64,000 bases of DNA, taken from contig CAWDVK010000001.1 in the NCBI GenBank assembly GCA_963805715.1, positions 1-64,000 of the forward strand, in the 5' to 3' direction. Shown here piece after piece: positions 40,884 through 51,034 of the stretch. Within the stretch, counting starts at the first letter, position 1; each line of letters opens with the position of its first letter. This DNA comes from CAWDVK01 sp963805715. Its GTDB lineage: Bacteria; Actinomycetota; Actinomycetes; Streptosporangiales; Streptosporangiaceae. Made by a program: the position numbers and the translations under genes. The notes below the pieces were generated by a model. It was not told where the DNA came from. It saw only the letters and a list, made by a program, of their open reading frames with translations, and made no database searches.

Positions 40884-43732
40884 GACGCCGCCCGCAGCGA
40901 CACCAGCCCGGCGAGCTCGTCGTCGGACAGTTCCGCGATCCAGCCCTCCCCGGAGCCGACGACAGCGTCCGCCAGTTCGCGTTTGCTATCGAGAAGGGAT
41001 GCGATGCGGTCCTCAAGCGTTCCCTCGGTGATCAGCCGGTGCACCTGGACCGGGCGGTCCTGACCGATCCGGTAGGCGCGGTCGGTTGCCTGGTCCTCGA
41101 CTGCCGGGTTCCACCAGCGGTCGTAGTGCAGCACATGAGTGGCGCGGGTGAGGGTCAGGCCGGTGCCGCCCGCCTTCAGCGACAGCAGGAACACCGGCGC
41201 GTGACCAGCCTGGAACTGCTCCACCATCTCCTCGCGGCGGTGCACCGGGACGGCGCCGTGCAGGAACAGCGACCGGATACCGCGGCCGTCCAGATGCTGC
41301 TGCAGCAGTGTCGCCATCTGCGTGTACTGGGAGAACACCAGCATCGACTCACCGCCGGCCAGGATCACGTCGGCCAGCTCGTCGAAAGCGGCCAGCTTGC
41401 CGGAACGACCCGCCAGCGGCCCGGGCTGCTTCAGGTACTGCGCCGGGTGATTGCATATCTGCTTGAGCGCGGTCAGCAGCTTGAATACCAGCCCGGCCCG
41501 CTCGATCCCCTCGCTGTTCTCGATCGCTTCCATGGTCTCGCGGACCACCGCCTCATACAGCGTGACCTGCTCGGCGGTCAGCGGCACGATCCGGTCCGTC
41601 TCCGTCTTGGGTGGCAGCTCGGGCGCGATACCCGGGTCGGATTTCTTGCGCCGCAGCAGGAACGGCCGCACCAGCGCGGCGAACCGGGCGGTCGCCTCCG
41701 CGTCGCGGTATCTCTCCACCGGGACTGCCACCCGGCGGGTGAAGGACTCCAGCTGCCCGAGCAGCCCCGGCGTGGTCCAGTCCAGGATCGACCACAGCTC
41801 CGACAGCCGGTTCTCCACCGGCGTGCCAGTCAGCGCGATCCGGGCGGGCGCGGGCAGGGCACGCAGTTCCCGGGCGGTGCGCGCGAGCGGGTTCTTGGCG
41901 TGCTGGGCCTCGTCGGCGGCCACCAGGCCCCAGCTGATCCCGGCCAGCTCTGCCGAGTCGCGCAGCACTACGCCATAGGTCACCAGGACGATCTCATCGG
42001 TGGCCACGTCCCTCAGGTGCCGTCCGCCGCCGTGGTAGCGGCGGACCGGGACGTCCGGCGCGAACCGGCGCACCTCCCGCTCCCAGGTGCCCAGCAGTGA
42101 GGCCGGGCACACCACCAGCGTCGGCCCCGCCTTCGCTGCCCGCCGGTGCAGGTGCAGCGCGATCACCTGGATCGTCTTGCCGAGCCCCATGTCGTCGGCC
42201 AGGCAGCCACCCAACCCGGCGTCACACATGGCTGCCAGCCAGGCCACTCCCCGCTGCTGGTATGGGCGGAGTGTCGCCTCCAGGCCCGGCGGCGGCGCCA
42301 GTTCAGGTGGTGTCGCCGCCATCCGGGCCAGCTGGCCGGCGAAATCGGCGAGCGGGCCGTCAGCGACGACGGTGACCGTCTCGCCATCGATCTCGGCGCT
42401 GCCCGCCAGCACAGCGCCCAGCGCCTCCATCGCGCGCATCCGGGTGCGCGGCGGCCGCCGCAGCTTGGCCAGCAGCACCGGGTCAAGGGTCACCCACCGG
42501 CCGCGCAGCCGGATCAGCGGCCGTTTCGCCTCCGCAAGTTCCGCGACCTCGTCCGGATCCAGCAGTTCCCCGCCGAGGGTGAGCTGCCAGCGGAACTCCA
42601 GCAGCGCGTCCAGGCTGAACCCGGCCTCGGTCAGCCGCTCGGGGGCCGGCGTGGGGACTGCCTGCAGCGTGAGCCCGTCGCCGAGGCTGGCGGGCCACAG
42701 CACCTCGATGCCGGCCCCCGCCAGTTCCTCGGCCGCGGGCCCGAGCAGGCTGGCCACCGCGTCATCGTCCAGTTCCAGCGCTGCGGGGCTGGCCTGCTCC
42801 AGCAGCGGGGCCAGCGGCGGCCACACCGCGGCGCCGCGCCGCAGCGCCAGCAGCAGGTCGGTGTCCGCCTGCGTGCCGAACCGCGCCAGCACGCGCTCCG
42901 GCTGATCCCACAACGCGGCAGCGTCCACGATCAGGCTCGGGTCCGCGGCGCTGCGCAACTGCAGAACCATGCGGAACGCCGGTACCACCTCATCAGGCTC
43001 GCGCGCGCCGGGCCCCGCGGTGCCGACGGCAGGACCTCCGGCATCCCCGTCTTCCCATTCGTCCGCGAGCTGCGGTGATGGCGGGACGGCCTCGACCCGA
43101 AGGCCCAGGCGTGCGCCTGCGGACAGGCCATCGGTGGTATCGGCCAGCCACTCCGCCAGATCGGTGACCGGAGTCGGCCCGGCCCCGGCGAACGCAGGTG
43201 ACCGGACCGTGCGAGGCGCTGCCGCGCTGCGGACCAGCGTGTCCGCGATCGCATCCCACAACCCGCGGATCAGCGACTCCGGCGAGCGCAGCCGCATCGG
43301 GCGCGAACCCGGGACCGCGAGAGCATGCGCCGCCGCTGGGAACGCGGCAGCAAGCTCAGCCAGCCAGGCAAGATCGGCCGGGTCCAGCGGCCCGGCCCGC
43401 CAGGCGTCCGCGCCGCCCGCGGTGACAGTGGGCAGCAGTCGCCCGCGGGCGACTAAGCCGACCCCGGCGATCGCGGCCGCCGACCACACGCTGACGGACC
43501 GCCGCACCGGCGCATCAGGCCGGCTGGCCGTCTCCGGATTAACGGCCAGCAGCATGGGCAGGGCATCAGCCACCGGGACCAGATCCGCCGAGACCAGCTG
43601 CTTGCGGATTCCGTACCTGCCGCCAGCGAAGACAAGTTCCACCTTGTCCGGCCCCGAGCCCGTGCCCCAGAACGCGAACATGCCACGCCGGGGGATCACG
43701 TCCGGGATGAATACCGCCTCGCCATCCAGCAC
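40880..43732 (-). CDS. SNF2/SWI-type DNA helicase-like ATPase
   Basis: 950-residue ATP-driven DNA translocase. The first about 430 residues are an N-terminal SNF2-associated region. The helicase core has motif I LADDMGLGKTIQVI at about residues 508-520, motif II DEAQH near 606, motif III ALTGTPVENRLSELWSIL, and the C-terminal RecA lobe with VFSQYTQMATLLQQHL, FLLSLKAGGTGLTLTRA and DQATDRAYRIGQDRPV (motif VI). The GTG start has no clear ribosome site. It is followed directly by the SWIM gene with a 4-nt overlap. Relatives remodel or unwind protein-DNA complexes; similar SNF2 proteins also occur in phage-defence systems such as DISARM, but the methylase and PLD components are absent here. Confidence 0.93.
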   Translation of the reverse strand: MLDGEAVFIPDVIPRRGMFAFWGTGSGPDKVELVFAGGRYGIRKQLVSADLVPVADALPMLLAVNPETASRPDAPVRRSVSVWSAAAIAGVGLVARGRLLPTVTAGGADAWRAGPLDPADLAWLAELAAAFPAAAHALAVPGSRPMRLRSPESLIRGLWDAIADTLVRSAAAPRTVRSPAFAGAGPTPVTDLAEWLADTTDGLSAGARLGLRVEAVPPSPQLADEWEDGDAGGPAVGTAGPGAREPDEVVPAFRMVLQLRSAADPSLIVDAAALWDQPERVLARFGTQADTDLLLALRRGAAVWPPLAPLLEQASPAALELDDDAVASLLGPAAEELAGAGIEVLWPASLGDGLTLQAVPTPAPERLTEAGFSLDALLEFRWQLTLGGELLDPDEVAELAEAKRPLIRLRGRWVTLDPVLLAKLRRPPRTRMRAMEALGAVLAGSAEIDGETVTVVADGPLADFAGQLARMAATPPELAPPPGLEATLRPYQQRGVAWLAAMCDAGLGGCLADDMGLGKTIQVIALHLHRRAAKAGPTLVVCPASLLGTWEREVRRFAPDVPVRRYHGGGRHLRDVATDEIVLVTYGVVLRDSAELAGISWGLVAADEAQHAKNPLARTARELRALPAPARIALTGTPVENRLSELWSILDWTTPGLLGQLESFTRRVAVPVERYRDAEATARFAALVRPFLLRRKKSDPGIAPELPPKTETDRIVPLTAEQVTLYEAVVRETMEAIENSEGIERAGLVFKLLTALKQICNHPAQYLKQPGPLAGRSGKLAAFDELADVILAGGESMLVFSQYTQMATLLQQHLDGRGIRSLFLHGAVPVHRREEMVEQFQAGHAPVFLLSLKAGGTGLTLTRATHVLHYDRWWNPAVEDQATDRAYRIGQDRPVQVHRLITEGTLEDRIASLLDSKRELADAVVGSGEGWIAELSDDELAGLVSLRAAS

Positions 43733-44281
43733 AGCACCGCACGATACCGGTCAGGCCGGACGGCCCCGGGCGGGATTGGCCTGATCCGTTTGGCTGAGTG
43801 GTGGTTGAGCGGCTACCGCGGAACGGCCTGATTCCGCGACATACCAGCTCAAGGCACGTTTGCGCGGACAGTAACCAGGGCAGTGCGCTGCCGGGACTCC
43901 GGGCGCGGCCGCGGCGGCGTTTCGCGGCGCGCCCTTTCCTGTTTCATGGGGATGTGCCTTGCTGCCTCGGGCGGGGTTTCCACGGATTGCATCCGATCAT
44001 GCGCGAGCCCATGGCGGTATAACCGCCGGCGTGGCGCGGCGGTTATACCGCCGTCGCGTGCGACGATCAGGCTGAAGCAGAGTTCTGGTCTAGCGCCCGC
44101 TGCACACTCGCCGATCAACTTGGCTTCCCTCCCAGGACGTGCTGCTGGACCTCCTCACAGGCACAGATGAGGCAAGCGGTGACCGACTAATGTTGGACTT
44201 TGATCTTGGGATGCGCCTGCGGCAGGACGGGGTTGGGCGGCGAGTTGCGTACATTCTGTCGGTAGCCTGCCGCAGTATTTA
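43733..44281. other. 549-bp intergenic region upstream of the Wadjet operon
   Basis: No gene is apparent. The main feature is the pair of palindromes at 44013-44052. Near the jetA start, TATTTA at 44276-44281 resembles a -10 box but would place transcription start inside the first codons, so the true promoter is not clear. Confidence 0.5.
44013..44052. repeat. Two mirrored 15-bp palindromes, possible operators
   Basis: GGCGGTATAACCGCC (44013-44027) and GGCGGTTATACCGCC (44038-44052) are exact reverse complements separated by 10 bp, and each is itself nearly palindromic. Centres are 25 bp apart. No T-run follows, which argues against a simple terminator. A dimeric repressor site 230 bp upstream of jetA is plausible. 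Confidence 0.55.
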
Positions 44282-45835
44282 GTGGTGATTAGCGGAGCCC
44301 CTCAGTGGGTGCGTGGCCAGGGCGAGCTGCAACCGTTCACGCATCTGAGCGTCCCGAACGCTGCCCTTTACCGGAGCGTGCTGCGGACCTTCGCGCGGGC
44401 GAAGGAGCGCTTCATCGTGCACCTGCGGCCGGAAGACGTTGCGGCCGATCTCCGGACCGACGCCGACGAGCAGTTGACTCAGGCCCTTGAGCAGCTCGTG
44501 GCGTGGGGGAATCTGCGCGCGGACGTCGACACCAGCCGCGTCACCACGGTGGAGGACTTCCACCGCAAGCGTTCCTTGTATCAGCTCACCGCAGCCGGGC
44601 AAGCCGCTGAGCAGGCGATCTCGTTCTACGAGGAGGCCATCGGCCGGCGCGGCCAGCTGCAGTCGGTGGCCTTGGCCGACATCGCCGACCGGCTGCGGTC
44701 GCTGCAAGTCCTCGCCGCGGGCGACGATCCCGACCCGGCCAAGGTCCATCTGCTGCTGCTGTCCGTGGCGGAGCGGTTCTCTTCCCTGGCTGACAACGCG
44801 CAGGCGTTCATGTCTGCGTTGCGGCGCGCGATCGACTTCTCCGACGGGGACGTCGACGGGTTCCTGGCGTACAAGGAACGACTGATCGACTACATCAACA
44901 GGTTCATCACCGACCTCGCCAACTCCGGTGCCCAGATCGCGGTACTGCTTGGTGACCTGGAGGCCGCCGGTCACGAGCGGCTGCTGGAACTGGCCGCGCG
45001 ACGGGAGGCGGCCGACGCGGTGCCCGAGGGCCCGGACGCTGCCGAATCCCTGGCCAGGGCGGGAAAACAGGCGCTCGAGGCGTGGCGTAACCGGTGGCGC
45101 GGGCTGGACGACTGGTTCACGTCGCGGGACGCCGGGCGCCCGTCCCAGGCCAGGCTGCTGCGCCAGGCTGCCGTGACCGCGATCAAACAGCTCATTGACG
45201 CGGTAGGCCTGCTCAACGAGCGGCGCTCGGGGCGGTCGGATCGCTCCGCGGACTTCCGGGTGCTCGCCCGGTGGTTCGCCGAGGCGCGGGACGACGAGGC
45301 TGCCCACCGCTTGTGGCGGGCCGCGTTCGGCCTGTGCCCCGCACGGCACCTGTCCGTTACCGGCGAAACCGCCGACGCCTGGCACGACCTTCCACACGGA
45401 ACGGCATGGCGAGACGCGCCACCCATCCACATCTCCCCGCAGCTCAGGAAGACCGGTGCCTACGAGCGGCGCGGCAAGCCCAACCAGGTGCTTGACAGGT
45501 CGGCTGAGCGGGAGTTCCTGCGCAGGCAGGCAGAACGCGAGGCGGCCGAGACCGCTGCGGCGCGGCGGCGCCTCGGCACCGCTGGGCCGACGCTGCTGTC
45601 CGACCTGGATGCGCTCGACCCCCAGGCGTTCCGGCTATTCCTGGCGCTTCTCGGCGACGCGCTGGCGGCTCGCAAGCCAGGTGACACGGAGGTGAAGACC
45701 GTGACGAACGACGGCACGCTGGAGGTGCGACTCTCGCTGGTCCCCGACGGTGGAACTGCCACGGTCCGCACCACCGACGGCGTGCTCACCGGTCCGGAGC
45801 ACGTCATCGAGATCACGGATCTGACGGCGACATGA
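44282..45835 (+). CDS. jetA: Wadjet protein JetA (DUF2397/TIGR02677-type)
   Basis: 517 residues, the kleisin-like (MukF-equivalent) subunit of a Wadjet condensin complex. The N-terminal winged-helix region reads FTHLSVPNAALYRSVLRTFARAKERFIVHLRPEDV, characteristic of the DUF2397 family; a long helical middle follows (FSSLADNAQAFMSALRRAID, YKERLIDYINRFITDLANSG). Family starts usually fall near the residue at 44309, so the first nine residues may not be translated; GTG codons at 44282, 44285 and 44309 are all possible. The stop overlaps the jetB ATG. It should bridge the JetC ATPase heads. Wadjet systems recognise and cleave closed-circular plasmid DNA. Confidence 0.9.
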   Translation: MVISGAPQWVRGQGELQPFTHLSVPNAALYRSVLRTFARAKERFIVHLRPEDVAADLRTDADEQLTQALEQLVAWGNLRADVDTSRVTTVEDFHRKRSLYQLTAAGQAAEQAISFYEEAIGRRGQLQSVALADIADRLRSLQVLAAGDDPDPAKVHLLLLSVAERFSSLADNAQAFMSALRRAIDFSDGDVDGFLAYKERLIDYINRFITDLANSGAQIAVLLGDLEAAGHERLLELAARREAADAVPEGPDAAESLARAGKQALEAWRNRWRGLDDWFTSRDAGRPSQARLLRQAAVTAIKQLIDAVGLLNERRSGRSDRSADFRVLARWFAEARDDEAAHRLWRAAFGLCPARHLSVTGETADAWHDLPHGTAWRDAPPIHISPQLRKTGAYERRGKPNQVLDRSAEREFLRRQAEREAAETAAARRRLGTAGPTLLSDLDALDPQAFRLFLALLGDALAARKPGDTEVKTVTNDGTLEVRLSLVPDGGTATVRTTDGVLTGPEHVIEITDLTAT

Positions 45836-47028
45836 TCCCAGCCGAGGAACAGGCGCAACGCAGGACCGCGCTCCGCGCCCTGCTGGCCAAGCCGTTGCTG
45901 ATCGCCGACACCGACAGCGAGATGCTGGCCCTGGTCCGGCGGCATCTGACCGAGCTGCGCCAATGGCTGAACCGCGAGACCGGATGGCGTTTGATCGCGG
46001 ACTCGGAGACGGCCCGGCTGTTCAAGACCGCCGTGCTGCTGACCGACGCGTCTCACCCCGCGCGCGGGCGCAACAAGGAGCCGTTCGGTCGGCGCAGGTA
46101 CGTCACCTTGTGCCTGGCACTGTCGGCGCTCGCCCGCGCCGACGCGCAGATCACCCTCGGCGGCCTCGCCGATGACGTGCTCACGGCTGCCGCCGAACCA
46201 GAGCTGGCCGGACGCGGGTTCACGCTGACCCTGGACAGCCGTGCGGACCGGTCCGACCTCGTTGCGGTGGTCCGGCTGCTGCTCGGCTGGGGAGTGCTGG
46301 GCCGGGTCGCGGGGGATGAGGACGCCTACCTGTCGGCTGGGACCGACGTGCTGTACGACGTGCGTAGGCAGGTGCTGGGCGTGCTGCTGTCCGGCACCCG
46401 CGGGCCGTCCACCGTGACGGCTTCACGGTTCGAAGAGCGGCTCGCGGAGCTGACCGCGGAGCCGGTCGCCGAGAGCGACGAACTGCGCAACCAGGCGCTG
46501 CGCAGGCGGCTCACCCGTCGGCTGCTGGAGGACACGGTCGTGTACTACGACGAGCTCGAGGAGGACGAACGCGCTTACCTGCTGTCGCAGCGGCACGCGA
46601 TCACCCGGCGGATCGCCGACGCCTCCGGACTGATCCCGGAGATGCGCGCCGAGGGAATCGCCATGCTGGACCCGGAGGACGAGCTGACCGACGTGCGGAT
46701 GCCAGAGCAGCGGACCGACGGGCATGTCACGCTGCTTGTCGCGGAGTATCTCGCTCGCCGGGAGCAGGCCATGCTAGACGAACTGCACGCTTTTGTCCGG
46801 CGGGCGGCCGCCGAGCACGTCTCGTACTGGCGCAAGGGCGTGACCGAGCCAGGCGCGGAAACGGAGCTGCTCGCGACCGCGCTGGAGAAGCTATCGGCAC
46901 TCCGCCTGGTGGAGGTGGACGGCTACATGGTTCGTAGCCGGCTGGCGATCGCGCGCTTCGCCCTGGACGAGCCGACCATACGTGAGATGAGGAAGGCGAC
47001 ACCTGATGCTGCCAGTCCCCTGTTCTGA
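45832..47028 (+). CDS. jetB: Wadjet protein JetB (DUF2398/TIGR02678-type)
   Basis: 398 residues, the kite-like (MukE-equivalent) winged-helix subunit that binds JetA in condensin-like complexes. Recognisable family text includes LIADTDSEMLALVRRHLTELRQWLNRETGW, HPARGRNKEPFGRRRYVTLCLALSAL and RRRLTRRLLEDTVVYYDELEEDE. The ATG overlaps the jetA stop by 4 nt, and the 3' end overlaps jetC by 23 nt, so the operon is tightly coupled. No catalytic motif is expected. Confidence 0.92.
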   Translation: MIPAEEQAQRRTALRALLAKPLLIADTDSEMLALVRRHLTELRQWLNRETGWRLIADSETARLFKTAVLLTDASHPARGRNKEPFGRRRYVTLCLALSALARADAQITLGGLADDVLTAAAEPELAGRGFTLTLDSRADRSDLVAVVRLLLGWGVLGRVAGDEDAYLSAGTDVLYDVRRQVLGVLLSGTRGPSTVTASRFEERLAELTAEPVAESDELRNQALRRRLTRRLLEDTVVYYDELEEDERAYLLSQRHAITRRIADASGLIPEMRAEGIAMLDPEDELTDVRMPEQRTDGHVTLLVAEYLARREQAMLDELHAFVRRAAAEHVSYWRKGVTEPGAETELLATALEKLSALRLVEVDGYMVRSRLAIARFALDEPTIREMRKATPDAASPLF

Positions 47029-50000
47029 GCGGTGGAAGCCGCTGCGTGCCGGCCTGGTCGACATGTTCTACTACGACGCCGAGGAGTTCTGGTTTCACGA
47101 TGGCCGGCTGCTGCTGCGCGGCAATAACGGAACCGGCAAGTCCAAGGTGCTCGCCCTGACGCTGCCGTTCCTGCTGGACGGAGAGCTCGCGCCGCACCGG
47201 GTGGAGCCGGATGGCGACCGGCAGAAGAAGATGGAGTGGAACCTGCTGCTCGGCGGCAAGCATCCTAATCCGGAACGCCTCGGGTACACCTGGCTCGAGT
47301 TCGGCCGCCGCGCTGCCGACGGGACCATCCAGTTCCGCACCGTCGGCTGCGGCCTGAAGGCAGTCGCCGGGCGCGGCATCGCGCGCCACTGGTTCTTCGT
47401 CACGACACAGCGCGTCGGCGAGCACCTCCATCTGCTGCCGGCTAGCCGGGTTCCGCTCACCAGGGAGAAGCTGCGCGACGAGATCGACGGACACGGGCTG
47501 GTGTACGACCGGGCCGCCGATTACCGGCGTGCGGTGGACGAAGCGCTGTTCGGGCTCGGGGAGCATCGATACGAGGCGCTGATCAATCTGCTGATCCAGC
47601 TCCGGCAGCCGCAGCTGTCCAAGAAGCCCGACGAGAAGCTGCTGTCCCGCGCGCTCACCGAGTCGCTGCCCCCGCTCAGCCCGGGCCTGCTGACGACGGT
47701 GGCCGAGGCGTTCCGCGGTCTGGACGAGGAACGCGACGCGCTGCGAGCGCTTGAAGAGGCGCGCCAGGCCGCCAATGACTTCCTGCGCTATTACAGCAGG
47801 TACGCGATGGTCGCGGCCAAGCGCAGGGCCGCGCGACCGAGGCAGGCGCAGAGCCGGTACGAGCAGCTCGGCCGGGATCTGTCTGCGGCCGAGGAGGCTT
47901 TCGCGGCCGCGGATGAGTCGCTGGCGACGGCGCGGCGTGAAGTGGACGAGCTCGAGCAGCGGCGGACCCAGCTGGTGGCTCGACGCGAGGCACTGCAGCA
48001 GGACCCCGCGATGCGGGACGCAGAGCGGCTCGAGCAGATGCGAGGCGAGGCGCGGCGGCGGGACGAAACGGCACGCATCAGGGAGCAGGACCGCGACCGG
48101 CTGGCCGCCGAGGTGCAGAAACGTTTGGTGCGGGCCGATGAGGCCGCACGGCGGGCCCAATCAGCGCGGAACGCGCTGGACGCCGCGCAGCGCCAGGCCG
48201 AGGAAGCGGCGGCCACGGCCCGATGCACGCAGGGTCACCGTGTGGCCGCCGACGTCTGGGAGTCGGACCTGCCGCGCGCCCGCCGGGAGACGCAGGAGGT
48301 CGCCGACCGTCAGGCACGGGCTGTTGGGCAGCTTCAGGGGCTACTCGCCGAGACCGAGGGCCGGCGGAGGATCTTGCAAGCGGCGCGCGCCGAGGAGGAG
48401 CGGCTCGCCACGGAGGTACAGGCTGCAGCAGAACGACTCGCCGCCGCCGAGCAGGAAGCGACAGAACGAGCCGCGAAACTTCGCACCGCCTACCGGTCCT
48501 ACCTCGACGGGCTGACCGTGCTTAGGGTCGTTGATTCCGACGAACTGATTGACTCCCTTGAAGCGTGGGCGGCGACCGGGGACGGCGCTAACCCGGCAGT
48601 CGCGGCCGTAGACGACGCGGCACGGGCGGCGGGTGCCGAGCTAGGTCGCCTCGAGGCGCGACTGTCGGCCCGTCGTGCCGCTCACGCCGAGCACGCGGAC
48701 GAAGTCGAGGGCGAGATCGATCGGCTGCGAGCGGGCGGTCACGACGCCCCGCCGGTTCCGCACACGAGGGCGCCGGGCGTCCGGGATGACCGTCCGGGCG
48801 CGCCGCTGTGGAAGGTGACCGATTTCGCGCCGGACGTGCCGGGGGAGCATCGCGCGGGACTCGAGGCCGCGCTGGAGGCGGCAGGGATACTGGACGCGTG
48901 GGTCACCCCCGACGGCAACCTGGTCGACGGCGACGTGACCGTGGTGTCCGGGCTAGCGCCCGTGCCCGGCCCATCATGCGCGAGCGTCCTGGTTCCGGCG
49001 ATCGACCCCGCCGATCCCCAGGCGGGGGTGCTGTCATATGAGACTGTCCGCGCTATCCTGTCCGCTATACGGCTTGGTGGTACGGGTGGGACGTGGGTAT
49101 CCACGGATGGCCGCTGGGCCAACGGCGTGCTCGGCGGCGCCTGGCGAAAGGGCAGCGCCGGCCACATCGGCGAGGGGGCGCGTGAGGCGGCGCGGCGCGC
49201 TCGGATCGCGCGGCTCTCCGAGGAGCTGGAGCAGGAGCGGACTGCGATCGGCAACCTCGACGCGGCGCTGGCCGATGTGGGCGTGCGGCGGGAGCAGCTC
49301 GCGGACGAACATCGCGCGGTGCCGCCGGACGCCCCGGTACGCGAGGCCCACACCGTGGCCGCCGCCGAACGTCGGCGGCGCGGCGAACTGCGAGAGCAGC
49401 ATGCTCGCGCTGTCACCGTTTGCGGGCAGCGGCAGGAGGAGCTGGACGCCGCCGTCGTGCGCGCCGATGAGTTCGCCGAAGACGTCGGCCTGCCCACCGA
49501 GCCTGGCGAGCTCGCCAACGTCAAGGCCGGGGTGGACGCGTACCGGCTGGCGCTAGCCGGCCTATGGCCGGCCGCCGAGGGATCGCAAGGAGCAGCCCAG
49601 GCCGCGGACGAGGCCTTGGCGGAACTGGGCGAAAGCCGCGGGCGCCTGGCAGAGGCGACCGAAGCAGCGGCGACGGCGCGGGAGGAGGCGTCGGCCGCTC
49701 AGGCAATGCACGAGGCGCTTCGGGAGACCGCCGGGGCGGCGGTGGAGGAGCTGTACCGGCAGCTTGAAGAAGTCCGGCGGGACCTGGAACGGCGGAACGC
49801 CGCCGAGAAGGCCGCGCGTGCCGTCGAGCAGCGGGCGCTAGGCGATCGAGGCAAGGCCGAGGGCGCGCGGGAAAGGCTGCGCGCGGAGATCGAGGAGGCG
49901 ACGCGGACACGCGACGCCGCAGTCGCGGAGTTCCAGTATTTCGCGGCCACCGGGCTTCTGCGCGTCGCGCTGCCCTCGCTGGAGGTTCCTGATGTCGCTC

Positions 50001-51034
50001 AGCCGTGGGCGTCGACGCCGGCCGTGCTGCTGGCCCGCGCTGTGAATGCCGGGCTGGAGTCCGTGGACGAGGCGGACGGCCCGTGGGACCGGATCCAGAA
50101 GCGGGTCACCGAGGAACACAAGTTGCTCGCCGACGCCATGGCCCGGCATGGGCATTCGGCCGGGCTGACGCTGCGCGAGGGCGTCATCGTGGTCAACGTC
50201 GTTTTCCAGGGCCGTAGTCACGACATCCCGGGGCTGGCCGCGGCGCTCGGCGAGGAAGCGGAGCAGCGGGCGCGGCTGCTGTCCGCCAGGGAACGGGAGA
50301 TCCTGGAAAACCACCTGCTCAACGAGGTGGCAGGGACGCTGCATGAGCTGATCGCGTCAGCGGAGGCCGAGGTCAGGCAGATGAACGACGAGCTAGAATC
50401 CCGGCCAACGTCAACTGGGATGAAGCTGCGGCTGATCTGGCAGCAGGCACGGGACGCGCCGGACGGACTCGACAAGATCAGGCACAAGCTCCGGCAGACG
50501 ATCGACGCGTGGTCCTCTGACGCGCGCGCCGCGGTGGGGGCCTTCCTGCAGCAGCGCATCGCCGCTGAGCACGCGGACAACCCGGCCGCCGGATGGACCG
50601 AGGCGCTGACCGCCGCACTGGACTACCGGAAGTGGCACGAGTTCGTGATCCAGCGCCTGCAGGACGGACAGTGGCGGCCCGCCACCGGCCCGGCGTCCGG
50701 CGGCGAGCGGGCGCTGGTCGCCTCCGTTCCGCTATTCGCCGCGGCCTCTTCCCACTACAAGTCGGCGGACAACCCTTATGCGCCGCGGCTCATCGCGCTG
50801 GACGAGGCCTTCGCCGGAGTCGATGACGACTCCCGCGCGAAGTGCCTCGGGCTGCTCGCCACGTTCGACATGGACGTGGTCATGACCAGCGAGCGGGAGT
50901 GGGGTTGCTACCCACAGGTCCCTGGTCTCGCCATCTGCCAGCTTGCGCGGCAGGACGGTCTCGACGCGGTCCTGGTCACGCCTTGGCGGTGGGACGGGCG
51001 GGAACGCCGCCGGGCGCAGCAGGCGGCGGTGTGA
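47006..51034 (+). CDS. jetC: Wadjet protein JetC, SMC/MukB-like ATPase
   Basis: 1,342-residue SMC-like ATPase that drives DNA loop extrusion. Walker A is RGNNGTGKSKVLAL (residues 38-50). Two long coiled-coil arms rich in Ala, Glu and Arg (about 230-520 and 740-1000) flank a hinge-like region. The ABC signature is PASGGERALVAS (near 1230), Walker B RLIALDEAFAGVDDDSR (near 1260). The N-terminal ERWKPLRAGLVDMFYYDAEEF is the TIGR02680 start. The head, hinge and signature are all intact, so it should be functional. The GTG of jetD overlaps its TGA. Confidence 0.95.
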   Translation: MLPVPCSERWKPLRAGLVDMFYYDAEEFWFHDGRLLLRGNNGTGKSKVLALTLPFLLDGELAPHRVEPDGDRQKKMEWNLLLGGKHPNPERLGYTWLEFGRRAADGTIQFRTVGCGLKAVAGRGIARHWFFVTTQRVGEHLHLLPASRVPLTREKLRDEIDGHGLVYDRAADYRRAVDEALFGLGEHRYEALINLLIQLRQPQLSKKPDEKLLSRALTESLPPLSPGLLTTVAEAFRGLDEERDALRALEEARQAANDFLRYYSRYAMVAAKRRAARPRQAQSRYEQLGRDLSAAEEAFAAADESLATARREVDELEQRRTQLVARREALQQDPAMRDAERLEQMRGEARRRDETARIREQDRDRLAAEVQKRLVRADEAARRAQSARNALDAAQRQAEEAAATARCTQGHRVAADVWESDLPRARRETQEVADRQARAVGQLQGLLAETEGRRRILQAARAEEERLATEVQAAAERLAAAEQEATERAAKLRTAYRSYLDGLTVLRVVDSDELIDSLEAWAATGDGANPAVAAVDDAARAAGAELGRLEARLSARRAAHAEHADEVEGEIDRLRAGGHDAPPVPHTRAPGVRDDRPGAPLWKVTDFAPDVPGEHRAGLEAALEAAGILDAWVTPDGNLVDGDVTVVSGLAPVPGPSCASVLVPAIDPADPQAGVLSYETVRAILSAIRLGGTGGTWVSTDGRWANGVLGGAWRKGSAGHIGEGAREAARRARIARLSEELEQERTAIGNLDAALADVGVRREQLADEHRAVPPDAPVREAHTVAAAERRRRGELREQHARAVTVCGQRQEELDAAVVRADEFAEDVGLPTEPGELANVKAGVDAYRLALAGLWPAAEGSQGAAQAADEALAELGESRGRLAEATEAAATAREEASAAQAMHEALRETAGAAVEELYRQLEEVRRDLERRNAAEKAARAVEQRALGDRGKAEGARERLRAEIEEATRTRDAAVAEFQYFAATGLLRVALPSLEVPDVAQPWASTPAVLLARAVNAGLESVDEADGPWDRIQKRVTEEHKLLADAMARHGHSAGLTLREGVIVVNVVFQGRSHDIPGLAAALGEEAEQRARLLSAREREILENHLLNEVAGTLHELIASAEAEVRQMNDELESRPTSTGMKLRLIWQQARDAPDGLDKIRHKLRQTIDAWSSDARAAVGAFLQQRIAAEHADNPAAGWTEALTAALDYRKWHEFVIQRLQDGQWRPATGPASGGERALVASVPLFAAASSHYKSADNPYAPRLIALDEAFAGVDDDSRAKCLGLLATFDMDVVMTSEREWGCYPQVPGLAICQLARQDGLDAVLVTPWRWDGRERRRAQQAAV

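Noticed and set aside
41039..42100. Long plus-strand frame of 353 codons
   Set aside because: Antisense to the SNF2 helicase core, where motifs I-III are clear; composition (His, Gln, Arg rich) is that of a shadow frame in GC-rich DNA.
39597..43732. DISARM-type defence system
   Set aside because: The SNF2 helicase alone recalls DISARM, but the methyltransferase, PLD and DUF1998 genes are missing.
44013..44052. Rho-independent terminator for SNF2 or another gene
   Set aside because: No T-run follows on either strand, and the neighbouring genes diverge from this gap, so no transcript ends here.
46727..48160. Minus-strand frame of 477 codons
   Set aside because: Antisense to jetB and jetC, which have full motifs and proper operon overlaps.
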